Source: Bacillota bacterium (lineage in GTDB: Bacteria; Bacillota_I; Bacilli_A; RFN20; CAG-288). Taken from it: DNA of 57,166 bases. The notes under the pieces were generated by a model. That model had not been told where the DNA came from, ran no database searches, and saw nothing but the letters and a program-made list of their open reading frames with translations. Location: assembly GCA_023459795.1 (NCBI GenBank), contig JAEWSP010000009.1, forward strand, positions 1 to 57,166, written 5' to 3'. This document shows positions 15,764 to 25,459 of this stretch, piece after piece; positions within the stretch are counted from its first letter, which is position 1, and each line of letters starts with the position of its first letter. The translations under genes were made by a program, and so were the position numbers.

Positions 15764-16201
15764 CTAGAAATCCTGTATCTGGCCGATAGCCTGAAGATAA
15801 CGTTCCAGGATAACGGTTGCAGCGGCGGAGTCGATGTTCCGCTTCTGCTTCTTTGCGTTCCTGCCGTTCATATGGAGGATCTCGCTTGCTTCCTTGGTCG
15901 AGTTCCTCTCGTCCTGCTTGACGACCGGTATCTTGGGATAATGGGCGTTCATAAGGGGGATGAAGGCTTCCACGATCGGCGTCATCTTGCAGGGGTCGCC
16001 AGAGGGATAGGAAGGATATCCGATGACGAAGAGGCTGACCTTCTCCGTGACCAAAAGCTCATCCAGGACCGGGAAGATCTTGTCGAACTGATCCCGGCCG
16101 AAACGGATCTCCGGAAGCGGGGTAACGAACTCCCCGCTTCTCGACAATGCCAGCCCGCAGGAGCCTCTTCCGAGGTCCAGGGCGAGGAGGTTCTTCACCA
16201 T
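15764..16201 (-). CDS. ruvX: YqgF/RuvX-family nuclease (pre-16S rRNA nuclease, Holliday junction resolvase-like)
   Basis: RNase H-fold protein of 145 aa. It has the opening motif LLALDLGRGSCGLALS with the first catalytic Asp, then VKQDERNSTKEASEIL (usually DERxTT) and the closing DSAAATVILERYL with the last acidic residue. YqgF is implicated in 16S rRNA 5'-end processing. I chose the ATG at 16201, one base after the alaS stop; the frame upstream is antisense-like noise. It is co-transcribed with alaS, a frequent pairing in Firmicutes. Confidence 0.88.
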   Translation of the reverse strand: MVKNLLALDLGRGSCGLALSRSGEFVTPLPEIRFGRDQFDKIFPVLDELLVTEKVSLFVIGYPSYPSGDPCKMTPIVEAFIPLMNAHYPKIPVVKQDERNSTKEASEILHMNGRNAKKQKRNIDSAAATVILERYLQAIGQIQDF

Positions 16202-16202
16202 A

Positions 16203-18818
16203 CTACTTCGAAAGCTTTCCAAGAAGCTCTTCCCTGGCCTTTCCGAAATTGGCAAGGTCCTTGGCTCCGCCGAAGGCAAGAGCAGGCTTTCCGCCTCCTC
16301 TTCCGTCCAGGATCGGAGAGATTTCCTTAAGCAGGGCACCAGCCTTGAAGGACTTCATTGCTTCATTGCCGCAGGCAACGGCCAGGTCCTTCTTCTCGCC
16401 GGAATCGAAGGCGAGGAAGAGGACAAGGGCCGGATCCTTGTCGCAGAGCTTCTGCGCCAAAGACTGTTCCTGCTCATGGGTCATGCCCGGAAGGATCTCG
16501 ATGAGGTAATCGGCCTTAGGAGCCTTTCCGATCTTCCCGGAGAGAGAGGCAAGAAGGGAATTCGTGGATTCTTCCCGCAGCTTATCGATTTCCTGGTTCA
16601 GTTCCTTGATCTGGTTCTGGAGGCCGAAGAGCTTCTGGCGGACTTCCTTGTCCGAAGTGAGTCCGAGGACTAGGGCTGCATCATTGATGAGTCCCTGCTT
16701 CTCCTTCAGGTATTCGTAGGCAGCCATTCCGGTATAAGCCGTGATACGGCGGATTCCGGCAGAGACTGCGCCTTCGCTTACAAGGACGAAGAGAGAGATA
16801 TCCTTCGTATTGGAGACATGGAGTCCTCCGCAGAATTCGGTAGAGACTTCTCCCATCCTGACGACACGGACACTGTCTCCGTACTTCTCGCTGAAGAGAT
16901 GCATGACTCCCGGAAGTGCCATTGCCTTTTCCTTCGGCATGACTTCGGTAGTCACCGGCAGGGAAGCAAAGATGAATTCATTCACCTTGTGCTCAATCTG
17001 GTTAAGCTGATCCATCGTCGGCTTTCCGTCGTAGTTGAAATCGAAGTGGAGCTGCTCGGAGTCATAGAAGGCACCTTCCTGGCGGACATCCTTGCCTAGG
17101 ACTTCCTGTAGGGCAGCCTGGAGAAGATGGGTTGCAGAATGGTTCTTCCTTACAAGGCTTCTCTTGGCAAAGTCCGGTTCTTCGGAAAGGACTGCACCCT
17201 CCGTGATCTTCCCGTATAGGACCTTGACGTGGAGAAGATGCTGGCCGTGGTTGGCGGAGGTTACAGCTGTGACTTCCGCTTCAACGTCCTTGTTCTTCAC
17301 GAAGCCGGTATCGGCGACTTCGCCGCCCATCTCGGCATAGAAATTGGTTTTGTCGAGGATGATTTCGCCTTCGTCGTCGATGTCATCGACCTTGGCACCG
17401 TTGACGAAGAGGCCGGTAACCTTGCCCTCGATCTTCTTATCGTCGTAAACGAATTCGGAAGGAGTAGCGAAAGCAATCAGGTCCTTGGACTGGAGCCCAA
17501 AGGACTGTCTGTCGCCTCTGGCCTTTCTGGCCATCTCCTTGGAATCGGCAAGAATCCTCTGATAGGATTCTTCATCGACCTTCTTGCCGGCATCTTCCGT
17601 GATTTCCTTCGTCAGTTCATAAGGGAAGCCGTAAGTGTCCGCAAGCTTGAAGGCATCCTGACCGGAAAGGACATCCCCGCAGGTAGCAAGGCTTGCGGAA
17701 AGGATCTTCTCGCCGTTCCGGAGGGTGGAAGCAAAACGTTCTTCCTCGTTGCGGATCATCTTCATCGTTCTCTCTTCGTGGTCCTTGAGGTAAGGATAGA
17801 AATGCGCCATGTTGGAGTCGACAAGCGGTACGAGGTTGGCTAAGGCTCCGGATTCCAGACCGATAGTCTGGGCATAGCGGGATGCACGGCGGAGAAGTCT
17901 TCTCAGGACATAGCCGCGGCCTTCGTTGGAGAAGCTGGCACCATCGGCAAGAGCGAAAGTGATGGAGCGGATGTGGTCGGCGATGACCCTGTAGGCAAGC
18001 TTGTTCTTGCCTTCATAAGGGACATTGGCCTTCTTCTCGGTTGCCTTGATATAAGGCATGAAAAGATCGGTTTCGAAATTCGTATCCGTTCCCTGCATGA
18101 TGCAGGCGATTCTCTCCAGTCCTGCGCCGGTATCGATATTTTTCTGCGGAAGAGGCTTGTACTCGCTTCTCTTCTTTCCCGGTTCGCTGTTGAACTGGCT
18201 GAAGACGATGTTCCAGAGTTCGATGTAACGGTCGTTTTCCAGATCGTCCTGGACCAGCTTAACGCCGATTCCCTTCGGATCCCACTTCTCTCCGCGGTCG
18301 TAGTTGATTTCCGTATCCGGGCCGCACGGACCTTCGCCGATTTCCCAGAAGTTGTTCTTGCAGGGAACCATGTTGGCGGGATTCATTCCGCAGTGCACCC
18401 AGAGGTTGTAGGTATCCATATCGTCCGGATAGTAAGTGATATAAAGCTTATCCTTGTCCAAAGCAAAATACTTCGGAGAAGTGAGGAGCTCGAAAGCCCA
18501 CGGGATGACTTCCGAACGGAAGTAATCGCCGATAGAGAAATTTCCCATCATCTCGAAGAAGGTGTGATGTCTTGCGGTATGGCCGACATTGTCGATATCG
18601 TTGGTGCGGATGCATTTCTGAGCATTCGTGATTCTCCGATATTTCGGAGTCAGAGTTCCATCAAAATACTTCTTTAATGCAGCAACACCGGCATTGATCC
18701 AGAGAAGGGTAGGATCATTGTGCGGAACCAAAGAAGCGCTGGGCTCGATATGGTGTCCATGCTCCTTGAAAAAGTTCAGCCAGGTATCTCGGATTTCATC
18801 GCTAGTCATCGGTCTCAT
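16203..18818 (-). CDS. alaS: Alanyl-tRNA synthetase
   Basis: Charges tRNA-Ala and clears Ser/Gly mischarging. Class II catalytic core from the N-terminus (MTSDEIRDTWLNFFKEHGH, then the TLLWINAGVAALKKYF motif). The editing domain has the zinc ligands in KNHSATHLLQAAL and FCGGLHVSNT. The C-Ala domain ends in GGGKPALAFGGA. The product is 871 aa from the ATG at 18818, preceded by AAGGAG; a longer start at 18875 adds a hydrophobic segment without an RBS. TATAAT is present about 50 bases upstream. Unlike valS in this window, no T-box is visible. Confidence 0.95.
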   Translation of the reverse strand: MRPMTSDEIRDTWLNFFKEHGHHIEPSASLVPHNDPTLLWINAGVAALKKYFDGTLTPKYRRITNAQKCIRTNDIDNVGHTARHHTFFEMMGNFSIGDYFRSEVIPWAFELLTSPKYFALDKDKLYITYYPDDMDTYNLWVHCGMNPANMVPCKNNFWEIGEGPCGPDTEINYDRGEKWDPKGIGVKLVQDDLENDRYIELWNIVFSQFNSEPGKKRSEYKPLPQKNIDTGAGLERIACIMQGTDTNFETDLFMPYIKATEKKANVPYEGKNKLAYRVIADHIRSITFALADGASFSNEGRGYVLRRLLRRASRYAQTIGLESGALANLVPLVDSNMAHFYPYLKDHEERTMKMIRNEEERFASTLRNGEKILSASLATCGDVLSGQDAFKLADTYGFPYELTKEITEDAGKKVDEESYQRILADSKEMARKARGDRQSFGLQSKDLIAFATPSEFVYDDKKIEGKVTGLFVNGAKVDDIDDEGEIILDKTNFYAEMGGEVADTGFVKNKDVEAEVTAVTSANHGQHLLHVKVLYGKITEGAVLSEEPDFAKRSLVRKNHSATHLLQAALQEVLGKDVRQEGAFYDSEQLHFDFNYDGKPTMDQLNQIEHKVNEFIFASLPVTTEVMPKEKAMALPGVMHLFSEKYGDSVRVVRMGEVSTEFCGGLHVSNTKDISLFVLVSEGAVSAGIRRITAYTGMAAYEYLKEKQGLINDAALVLGLTSDKEVRQKLFGLQNQIKELNQEIDKLREESTNSLLASLSGKIGKAPKADYLIEILPGMTHEQEQSLAQKLCDKDPALVLFLAFDSGEKKDLAVACGNEAMKSFKAGALLKEISPILDGRGGGKPALAFGGAKDLANFGKAREELLGKLSK

Positions 18819-19003
18819 AGGGTTATTTCTCCTTGGTTTCTCAAGTTTCCAAACACAGCAGAATAGATTATACAACTTCTTTCAATAAGAGGATATAGGA
18901 GTGGGAGGATAGAAAAAAAGGCTTTTTCCGCAATTTTTTCAGTTGAAAAAGAGCCGAAAAAACCTAAAGTATAAGGGTAGGGAAACATAAAGGAGACTAT
19001 GTA

Positions 19004-21676
19004 ATGAAAAACAAAAAGGTAATTCTGACGTTGGCTTCTCTCGCCGTCCTTCTTTCGGGCTGCAAAAACACGACTTCCTCAAGTACTTCCGGACAGAATT
19101 CCGGATATGTGGCAGTAACAGACCTTTCTGTCGATAATACGAGCGTAACGATTGGGGTCAACATGACGAAGACCCTTACGGCAACCGTATCCCCGGTCAA
19201 TGCTACCGACAAGGATGTGACCTTCTCTTCCGTCGACAGCTCCATCGCTGCCGTATCCTCCTCGGGAATCCTTACCGGTATCTCGGAAGGAAAGACCTTG
19301 ATTGTCGTTACGGCAGGCGGAAAGACCAAGACCGTCAGCGTCACGGTCACTTCTTCCCCGAATCGGATCGGATACGCCGAAAAGACAGGAACTTTCAAAG
19401 CGGCCTGGTCCGTCGGCTCCTCGATGTTCATGCTTACAAACAACACTTTCTATTCTCCGCTTACGTTCCAGTACCAGACCAGAGACAACGTTCTGGACCT
19501 CAAGGATCCCCATGTCTTCCTCTCCTCTTCCATGGATGGCGTAAAGAACGGAACTGTCTCCGTTGCCGAGCAGACGTACAAGAACTATGAAGCCATGGTA
19601 AATGCCACGTCCTTTACGGATATTCTTGACGGAACCCTGAAGAGCTTTGTCGGCGGGCTTGTCAACCGTAAGGGACTCCTTCCCGGACAGATTCAGGCAC
19701 TAAGTGCCAATGCTTTGGCCTTGAAAGGAAAGATGGAAAATCCTACCACCCACAAGGCCCTTACCGGTACGGAACTGAACCAGGCTGTCCTTGCTCTTCC
19801 TTCTACTTCGATTGACGCCTACCTGAGCAAGAAGAACATCGGAGCTGGTGTTATCAGTGCCGGGAAGCCGTTTGCCTATACCCACAAGGATTCCGACGGC
19901 AGCTCGTCTTCGATCGATTATTCCTCTATCCTTGCTACCCTTTCCGGACTAAGCCTGGAAGACTTCGAAAAGCTGGACTATACCCAGCTTCTAGGGTTTA
20001 TAAAGGATTCCGATGCTTTGATTCCTTCCACCTTTACGGATATCGCCAAAAAGGTTGCCTACTATTATTCCGAATTCGGTTCCTATTTCCAGGTTGGCAA
20101 GTCCACTTCCACCGATGAATCCGGGAATAAGTCTGTTACAATGAAGGCTTACATCACGGATGAGGGAAAGACAAAAGCAGGAACTCAATTGACCACCCTT
20201 ATCAAGGGACTTCTGGACTCTTCCGGTGTTCCTTCCGCTATTGCCGGTCTGGCAACGCCCTTCACTTTATCCGATGCTTCCGTTTCCTTTACCGTTTACC
20301 AGAGCACCACGAGCAATTATACGGACCTCAAGGATATAAGCATCCTTCTTTCCGGAAGCCTTGGTTCCATTGCTCCTTTCTCCTTCTCGGTGGATCTTGA
20401 CCTCGACGAAGGGACTTCGACTCTTGCTGAAAACCCCTTCACCGCTATCGAAGCACGGCATAAGGAAGCATCTGCCACCGCTGATGCCTTTGATGCCTTC
20501 TACAAGGAAGGCGGGGACTACTTCCCGTACTACTATGACAAGACCAACACCGCCCAGCAGGCAAACATTGATATCTCTTCTGCCGGAAAGGCTGTTACGG
20601 ATAAGCTTGTCAGCGATTATGCTTTGCTTTCTGCCGATGTCAAGAACATGCTTTCGGCAAAGGTGGATGCCTCTTCTTTGGCTGCTGCCTACAACGACGG
20701 CGTTTCTGCCCTTTCCACTGCCGAGCAGTCGCTTTCCGGCATCACGGGAGACTGGACGATGGACAAAGTCGCGACAGCACTGAAGGGTGTCCTCCATTAC
20801 AAGGGATTTGCTTCCGCACTTGCCGAGAAGAACGCTGTTCTTGCAGACGGCTCTTTGGATCCGAATGGAAACTATTCCAAGATCAAGGCTGTCCAGGATG
20901 CCTACCTAAAGGGCATCAGCGATTCCCTTTCTGCTGCTAACAGCGGTTTAGCCGCCCTTTCTTCTGCTTCTTCCGTATCGGATTGCGATACCGCCATTGC
21001 GAATGGCGAAGCGGCGGTAGCCAGCCTTGCCAACCTTGTTCCTTCTTCCGTTTCCGCCCTTTCCAAGACGGAAGCCAAATTCCCGCTTTCCTTCTTCGTC
21101 GGAAAAGACGAACAGGATAAGGTAGAAGATATCCTCGACCTGGAAGTCCAGGACGGTGTCGTGAACCAGGGACTTCTTCTTTCCAAGCTTGCCGATGCCT
21201 ATGGCCTTAAGCTCTCTGCGCTTCTTGCTTCTTCCCCTGTAGACGGGTCAGGAGAAGCTCTGACCGGTCTTGCCAAGGACGATGCCATCTATGCCGAAAT
21301 CATTGACAGCCTTTCCCTAGACTACACGAAGATCATCAAGGCTTATACCCTCGCTTCCGGCCCGGTTCTCAAAGAAGGGGCGCCGCTTGTTGTTTCTTCC
21401 CTTTCCTCCGGAATCGGAACCAGCGTTACTAACTTCCTCACATCCTATGCGGAGACTTACCGTGTCAAGGCCTATGGCCTGATCAGCGACATGGAGACTC
21501 TGAAGACCAGTGAAAGCAAGACGGCCTGGAAGAACAATGGGAAGAAATATACCGTTGATATCGGCTCTGCCGTCGACAAGTTCATCGCTACTGTCCTTGG
21601 CGGTACCTCTAGCCTGACTTCTTCCATGACTTCTATCTACCAGGATGGCAATACGGTCTACAATAGTATCGCTTAG
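19004..21676 (+). CDS. Large lipoprotein with N-terminal Ig-like (BIG2) domain, function unknown
   Basis: The 890-aa surface protein begins with a lipoprotein signal MKNKKVILTLASLAVLLSGC (lipid-anchored Cys at 20) and a Ser/Thr linker. Residues about 35-115 form one bacterial Ig-like domain: VTDLSVDNTSVTIGVNMTKTL, VSPVNATDKDVTFSS, then the G-I-L-T-G-I-S-E-G-K-T turn. The remaining 770 residues are rich in Ser, Ala, Leu and Asp, look helical with some beta segments, and match no family I know. No catalytic motif is evident. It has its own RBS (AAAGGAG) and is followed after 15 bases by an M24 peptidase gene. A role in surface binding or cell-envelope structure is a guess. Confidence 0.85.
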   Translation: MKNKKVILTLASLAVLLSGCKNTTSSSTSGQNSGYVAVTDLSVDNTSVTIGVNMTKTLTATVSPVNATDKDVTFSSVDSSIAAVSSSGILTGISEGKTLIVVTAGGKTKTVSVTVTSSPNRIGYAEKTGTFKAAWSVGSSMFMLTNNTFYSPLTFQYQTRDNVLDLKDPHVFLSSSMDGVKNGTVSVAEQTYKNYEAMVNATSFTDILDGTLKSFVGGLVNRKGLLPGQIQALSANALALKGKMENPTTHKALTGTELNQAVLALPSTSIDAYLSKKNIGAGVISAGKPFAYTHKDSDGSSSSIDYSSILATLSGLSLEDFEKLDYTQLLGFIKDSDALIPSTFTDIAKKVAYYYSEFGSYFQVGKSTSTDESGNKSVTMKAYITDEGKTKAGTQLTTLIKGLLDSSGVPSAIAGLATPFTLSDASVSFTVYQSTTSNYTDLKDISILLSGSLGSIAPFSFSVDLDLDEGTSTLAENPFTAIEARHKEASATADAFDAFYKEGGDYFPYYYDKTNTAQQANIDISSAGKAVTDKLVSDYALLSADVKNMLSAKVDASSLAAAYNDGVSALSTAEQSLSGITGDWTMDKVATALKGVLHYKGFASALAEKNAVLADGSLDPNGNYSKIKAVQDAYLKGISDSLSAANSGLAALSSASSVSDCDTAIANGEAAVASLANLVPSSVSALSKTEAKFPLSFFVGKDEQDKVEDILDLEVQDGVVNQGLLLSKLADAYGLKLSALLASSPVDGSGEALTGLAKDDAIYAEIIDSLSLDYTKIIKAYTLASGPVLKEGAPLVVSSLSSGIGTSVTNFLTSYAETYRVKAYGLISDMETLKTSESKTAWKNNGKKYTVDIGSAVDKFIATVLGGTSSLTSSMTSIYQDGNTVYNSIA

Positions 21677-21691
21677 CCTAAAGGAGGGCCT

Positions 21692-22879
21692 ATGAACGAT
21701 TTTGAAATCATTAAGGATTATCTTGCTTCAAGCAAGGAAGATGCCTGGATCATTCCGGATTACGAAAACCGGAATCCGATGACGGAACGTTTTCTCGGGA
21801 AAGCCATGCTTACAAGGAAACTATTCCTTGTCTTCCCGAGAATCGGGAAGCCATACCTGATCTGCCATACGATCGATACCGTGTTCCTGGACAAACCTGC
21901 TATCTGGGAGAAGTTCGACCTTCTGGTCTACAAGACCTGGAAGGAGATGCTGAATCTGGAGAAGAAAGCATTTGCTTCCTACAAAAAGGTCATCATGGAT
22001 ATCAGCGAGAACGGCCTTCTTCCTAGGATCAGCCTTGCGGACTACGGAAGCGTAAGCTTCATCGCATCTTTGGGGATTGCCGTTTCCTCCAGCGGCGATC
22101 TCCTCCAGCGGTTTACGGCTCTCTATGACGATAATGCCTATGCCGGACAGCTGGTTGCCTGCAAGAAGGCGCTTCAGATCAAGGACGAAGCTTTTCAAAA
22201 GATTGGGGAGCTAGTCAAGGCTAACGGAGAGACGGATGAATATACCATCCAGCAGTTCATCTGCCGGAGATTCCATGAAGAGAAGATGACTTATGACGAT
22301 CCGGCAATTGTCGCTGTCAACAAGAATGCCTCCAACCCCCACTATGCTCCCGATGCTTCTGTCCATGCTCCGATTAGGAGAGGGGACGTCGTCCTTATCG
22401 ATATGTGGGCCAAGATGGATAGGGCAGACGGGGTATATGCGGATATCACCTGGATGGGATATGTCGGAGAAGCAGTCCCCGAGAAGGTGAAGTCCCGTTT
22501 TGCCGTCCTCAGGAATGCTGTGGACAGCGGAGTGGAATTCCTTGCCAGGAACCTGCCTCTTCGGAAAGTCTCCGGATATGAAGTCGATGATGTCGTCTCC
22601 TCCTATATCGTCAAGGCCGGATACGGAGAGTACATCGCCCATAGAACCGGGCATAACATTGCTATCGACGTCTCCCCTCACGGGCCGGGCGTCAATATCG
22701 ATGATATGGAAAGCCACGACACCAGGGAGATCATCGACGGGATCACCTTCTCCTTGGAACCGGGAATCTATGCTCCGGATTTTGGAATGAGAAGCGAGAC
22801 GGACTGCCACATCAAGGATAGGAAGCCTATCCTTGTCGGCGGACGCCAGGAAGAAGTAATCGCTATTTTGAAGGACTAA
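21692..22879 (+). CDS. M24-family metallopeptidase (Xaa-Pro aminopeptidase/dipeptidase-like)
   Basis: Pita-bread-fold metallopeptidase, 395 aa. The creatinase-like N-terminal domain covers about 1-150. The catalytic domain carries the metal ligands: two Asp in VLIDMWAKMDRADGVYADITW, His in EYIAHRTGHNIAIDVSPHGPG, Glu in TFSLEPGIYAP and Glu in GMRSETDCHI. Proline peptidases of this type release N-terminal residues before Pro or cleave Xaa-Pro. No signal peptide is present, so it acts in the cytoplasm. It has AGGAGGG as RBS, shares a strand and 15-base gap with the lipoprotein gene, and is closed by a terminator. Confidence 0.88.
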   Translation: MNDFEIIKDYLASSKEDAWIIPDYENRNPMTERFLGKAMLTRKLFLVFPRIGKPYLICHTIDTVFLDKPAIWEKFDLLVYKTWKEMLNLEKKAFASYKKVIMDISENGLLPRISLADYGSVSFIASLGIAVSSSGDLLQRFTALYDDNAYAGQLVACKKALQIKDEAFQKIGELVKANGETDEYTIQQFICRRFHEEKMTYDDPAIVAVNKNASNPHYAPDASVHAPIRRGDVVLIDMWAKMDRADGVYADITWMGYVGEAVPEKVKSRFAVLRNAVDSGVEFLARNLPLRKVSGYEVDDVVSSYIVKAGYGEYIAHRTGHNIAIDVSPHGPGVNIDDMESHDTREIIDGITFSLEPGIYAPDFGMRSETDCHIKDRKPILVGGRQEEVIAILKD

Positions 22880-22902
22880 AACAGCCGAAAGGCTGTTTTT
22901 TC
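22878..22902 (+). terminator. Intrinsic terminator after the M24 peptidase
   Basis: AACAGCC-GAAA-GGCTGTT followed by TTTT, starting at the stop codon. Confidence 0.9.
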
Positions 22903-22966
22903 CTACCAGTTACGGCAAAGATCATTCGAATCAGAAAATAATCCTTCCATTCTTTATTCCGATTTC

Positions 22967-22972
22967 TATAAT
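22967..22972 (+). promoter_or_regulatory. Probable -10 of the permease-dehydrogenase operon
   Basis: TATAAT 54 bases before the AEC start; the -35 is weak (TTCCAT about 16 bases upstream). Confidence 0.4.
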
Positions 22973-23025
22973 AATTCATTGTTTCATTCATCTTTTATCC
23001 GGGAAATCACAGAAAGGAGACGGGT

Positions 23026-24147
23026 ATGGTTGACTTTCTAACCGAGAGCAATCTCGGAAAAGCGATGGGATCCATGAATCTCTGGGTCAATATCGCGCAG
23101 ACGATTCTATTCATCGGGTTAGGCTTTTTGCTGACCAAGAAGAAGAAGCTTCCGGAAGAGACGGGTAAGGTTCTGACGAAGTTCGTTATGGTTGTCTGCC
23201 TCCCCTGCCTTGCTTTCTGTTCCTTCATGAGCGATTTCTCCAAGGAAGCAACGAAGGATGTCCTCGTCAACTTCATCGCCGGATTCATCCTCTACATGCT
23301 GTTTATCGGTCTGGGATGGCTGGTCTTCTCCTTCGTCAAGGACAAGGAGAAGAAAAAGGTTCTTGCCGTTCTGTTTGCCTTCGGTTCGACGACTTTCTTC
23401 GGCTATCCTCTGGTCGTTTCCATCTATGGAGCCAATGCCGGCAATGACTTCAACCTTATGAACATCGCCTACCGTGTCGGACTCTATTCCTATGCCTATC
23501 TGGCCATCTCCGGGACGAAGGTCGGAAGCGACAGCAAGTCTTCCGTCTCTTCCATCCTCAAGAAGGTCTTCCTCAATCCGATCGTTTTAGCGACTCTTGG
23601 CGGACTGCTTCTCTGGGCACTCCAGGGAATCCCGGCCGTCAACACCGTTCCGGTTGACCTTTACAGCGGCGCTACCAGTGCTACCAAGGTTGCCTTCTGG
23701 CGTTTCGATGTCACCCTTCCTTTCCTCTTCAAGCCGGCCAAGACCCTCGGTTCCCTTTCTTCCCCGATCATTCTCTTCGCCATCGGCTGCACCCTTGGCA
23801 AGACTTCTCTTGCCGAAGCTGCCAGGGATAAGTATGCCTGGATCTATTCCGGACTCAAGGTCTTCGTGCTTCCGGCTATCGTCTTAGGTCTTCTCTTCGC
23901 CGTCGAAGGCATCGCCAAGGCCTGCGGGACTACCCTTATCTCGGCTGATTCCCTCCACTCCATGGTCTTCACCTTCTTCGTACCGCCGGCTACGGTTGCT
24001 GTCGGTTACTGCATCGCCTTCGATAAGGAGAAGGAGATGGCTTCCCATATCTCCCTCATCTCTACGCTTGTTGCCGTCTTCGGAATCATCTTCTGGGTCC
24101 TTATCCTTACCCTCGTCGATTCCTCCGGATTCTTTGTCGCTGCGTAA
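23026..24147 (+). CDS. AEC (auxin efflux carrier)-family transporter
   Basis: Integral membrane protein of 373 aa with about ten hydrophobic segments, arranged as two halves around a central polar loop. Early features are FIGLGFLLTKKKKLPEETGKVLTKFVMVVCLPCLAF, typical of the bacterial AEC family (malate/lactate or auxin-type permeases). The C-terminal half has PATVAVGYCIAF. AAAGGAG precedes the ATG. It is followed after 21 bases by a D-2-hydroxyacid dehydrogenase gene, so an organic acid such as lactate or malate is a reasonable substrate. That is inference from context. Confidence 0.85.
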   Translation: MVDFLTESNLGKAMGSMNLWVNIAQTILFIGLGFLLTKKKKLPEETGKVLTKFVMVVCLPCLAFCSFMSDFSKEATKDVLVNFIAGFILYMLFIGLGWLVFSFVKDKEKKKVLAVLFAFGSTTFFGYPLVVSIYGANAGNDFNLMNIAYRVGLYSYAYLAISGTKVGSDSKSSVSSILKKVFLNPIVLATLGGLLLWALQGIPAVNTVPVDLYSGATSATKVAFWRFDVTLPFLFKPAKTLGSLSSPIILFAIGCTLGKTSLAEAARDKYAWIYSGLKVFVLPAIVLGLLFAVEGIAKACGTTLISADSLHSMVFTFFVPPATVAVGYCIAFDKEKEMASHISLISTLVAVFGIIFWVLILTLVDSSGFFVAA

Positions 24148-24168
24148 TAGTGATAGGAGCACTGTACT

Positions 24169-25173
24169 ATGGAAAAGAAAATCATCTGCTTCGGTGTCCG
24201 TTCCTACGAGATTCCTACTTTCGAGAAGCTCGGGAAGGAATACGGCTATGAACTCGTCCTCCGTCCGGAATACCTCAATTCCGATAACTGGGAACTTGCC
24301 AAGGGTTATCCTATCGTCATGGTCAGGGGAAACTGCAATGTCGACTATGACCATATGAAGCTTCTGAGTCAGAACGGACTGAAATATTACCTTACCCGTA
24401 CGGCCGGTTATAACCATGTCGATCTCAAGGCCTGCAAGGACTTCGGGATCGAGTCCGCTTTCGTCCCCGGCTATTCCCCGAATGCTATCTCCGAGCTGGC
24501 CCTGACTCTCTCCATGATGCTTCTTAGGCATACTGCCTATACGACCGATCTCACCAGCAAGGGACAGTTCAAGGTCACGGATACGATGTTCTCCCGGGAA
24601 GTCCGCGGCTGCACCGTCGGAATCCTTGGCTGCGGAAGAATCGGCTGCACCACTGCTTCCCTCTTCAAGGGACTTGGCGCCAAGGTCATCGGATACGACG
24701 TCTATCCTTCCGAGAAGGCCAAGGAAATCCTGGCCTTCGAAGATCTGGATTCCTTCCTTGCGGACAGCGATATCATCGTCTGCCACATGTCATATTTCAA
24801 AGGCAAGAATGACAATTTCATCGATGCCGACAAGATTGCCAAGATGAAGAACAATGCGATCCTAGTCAATGTCGCAAGAGGCCAGGTCATGGATACCAAG
24901 GCCGCCCTTGATGCAATCAAGAGCGGAAAGCTCGATGGCCTTGGACTGGATGTCCTTGCCGACGAGACGGTTCTCTTCAACCATGACTTTGATCCGAAGC
25001 ATATGGATACCCCTCTCCACCAGGAAATCGTCGATCTCTATCCGAAGGTTCTGATCACTCCACACATCGCTTCCGCTACGGATCTGGCCTTAAGGGATAT
25101 GGTCGAAGTCTCCCTGAAGAACATGGACGAGTATCTTGCTACCGGCCATTGCAGGAACACCCTGATCAAGTAG
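24169..25173 (+). CDS. D-2-hydroxyacid dehydrogenase (D-lactate dehydrogenase-like)
   Basis: NAD-dependent dehydrogenase of 334 aa. The Rossmann domain has VGILGCGRIGCTTASLFKGLGAKVIGYD. The catalytic triad of the family is visible: Arg in ILVNVARGQVMDT, Glu in LDVLADETVLF and His in VLITPHIASATD. The GKNDNFIDADKIAKM segment is also conserved in D-lactate dehydrogenases. It would reduce pyruvate (or a related 2-oxoacid) to the D-hydroxyacid and regenerate NAD. It is paired with an AEC permease, and ackA lies nearby, both consistent with mixed-acid fermentation. A D-2-hydroxyisocaproate-type specificity cannot be excluded. Confidence 0.85.
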   Translation: MEKKIICFGVRSYEIPTFEKLGKEYGYELVLRPEYLNSDNWELAKGYPIVMVRGNCNVDYDHMKLLSQNGLKYYLTRTAGYNHVDLKACKDFGIESAFVPGYSPNAISELALTLSMMLLRHTAYTTDLTSKGQFKVTDTMFSREVRGCTVGILGCGRIGCTTASLFKGLGAKVIGYDVYPSEKAKEILAFEDLDSFLADSDIIVCHMSYFKGKNDNFIDADKIAKMKNNAILVNVARGQVMDTKAALDAIKSGKLDGLGLDVLADETVLFNHDFDPKHMDTPLHQEIVDLYPKVLITPHIASATDLALRDMVEVSLKNMDEYLATGHCRNTLIK

Positions 25174-25180
25174 GAAAACT

Positions 25181-25210
25181 AGGAGGCGGCCTCTGGCTGC
25201 CTCCTTTTTC
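25181..25210 (+). terminator. Terminator after the dehydrogenase
   Basis: AGGAGGC (25181-25187) pairs with GCCTCCT (25199-25205), followed by TTTTT. Confidence 0.9.
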
Positions 25211-25217
25211 TATGCAA

Positions 25218-25243
25218 AAGAAAGGGAGTCCCGAAGGACTCCC
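25218..25243 (-). terminator. Terminator of the tRNA-Arg gene
   Basis: GGGAGTCC-TTCG-GGACTCCC on the minus strand (25224-25243), then TTTCTTTT. It lies back to back with the plus-strand terminator at 25181. Confidence 0.9.
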
Positions 25244-25253
25244 TAGTACTTCC

Positions 25254-25330
<77 letters not shown>

Positions 25331-25346
25331 GAATAAAAGCCTAAGT

Positions 25347-25375
25347 ATCTTAACGCAAATGACGCCTTGTTTCAA
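25347..25375 (-). promoter_or_regulatory. Promoter of tRNA-Arg
   Basis: Minus-strand TTGAAA (25370-25375) and TAAGAT (25347-25352), 17-base spacer, 16 bases upstream of the mature 5' end. Confidence 0.7.
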
Positions 25376-25459
25376 CCGGTTTTATTATCCTTTCATAATT
25401 CTGCGCATTCTTTCCCCGAGTTTGGTAGAATAGACCTAATTCGGAAAGGATTGGCGCTT

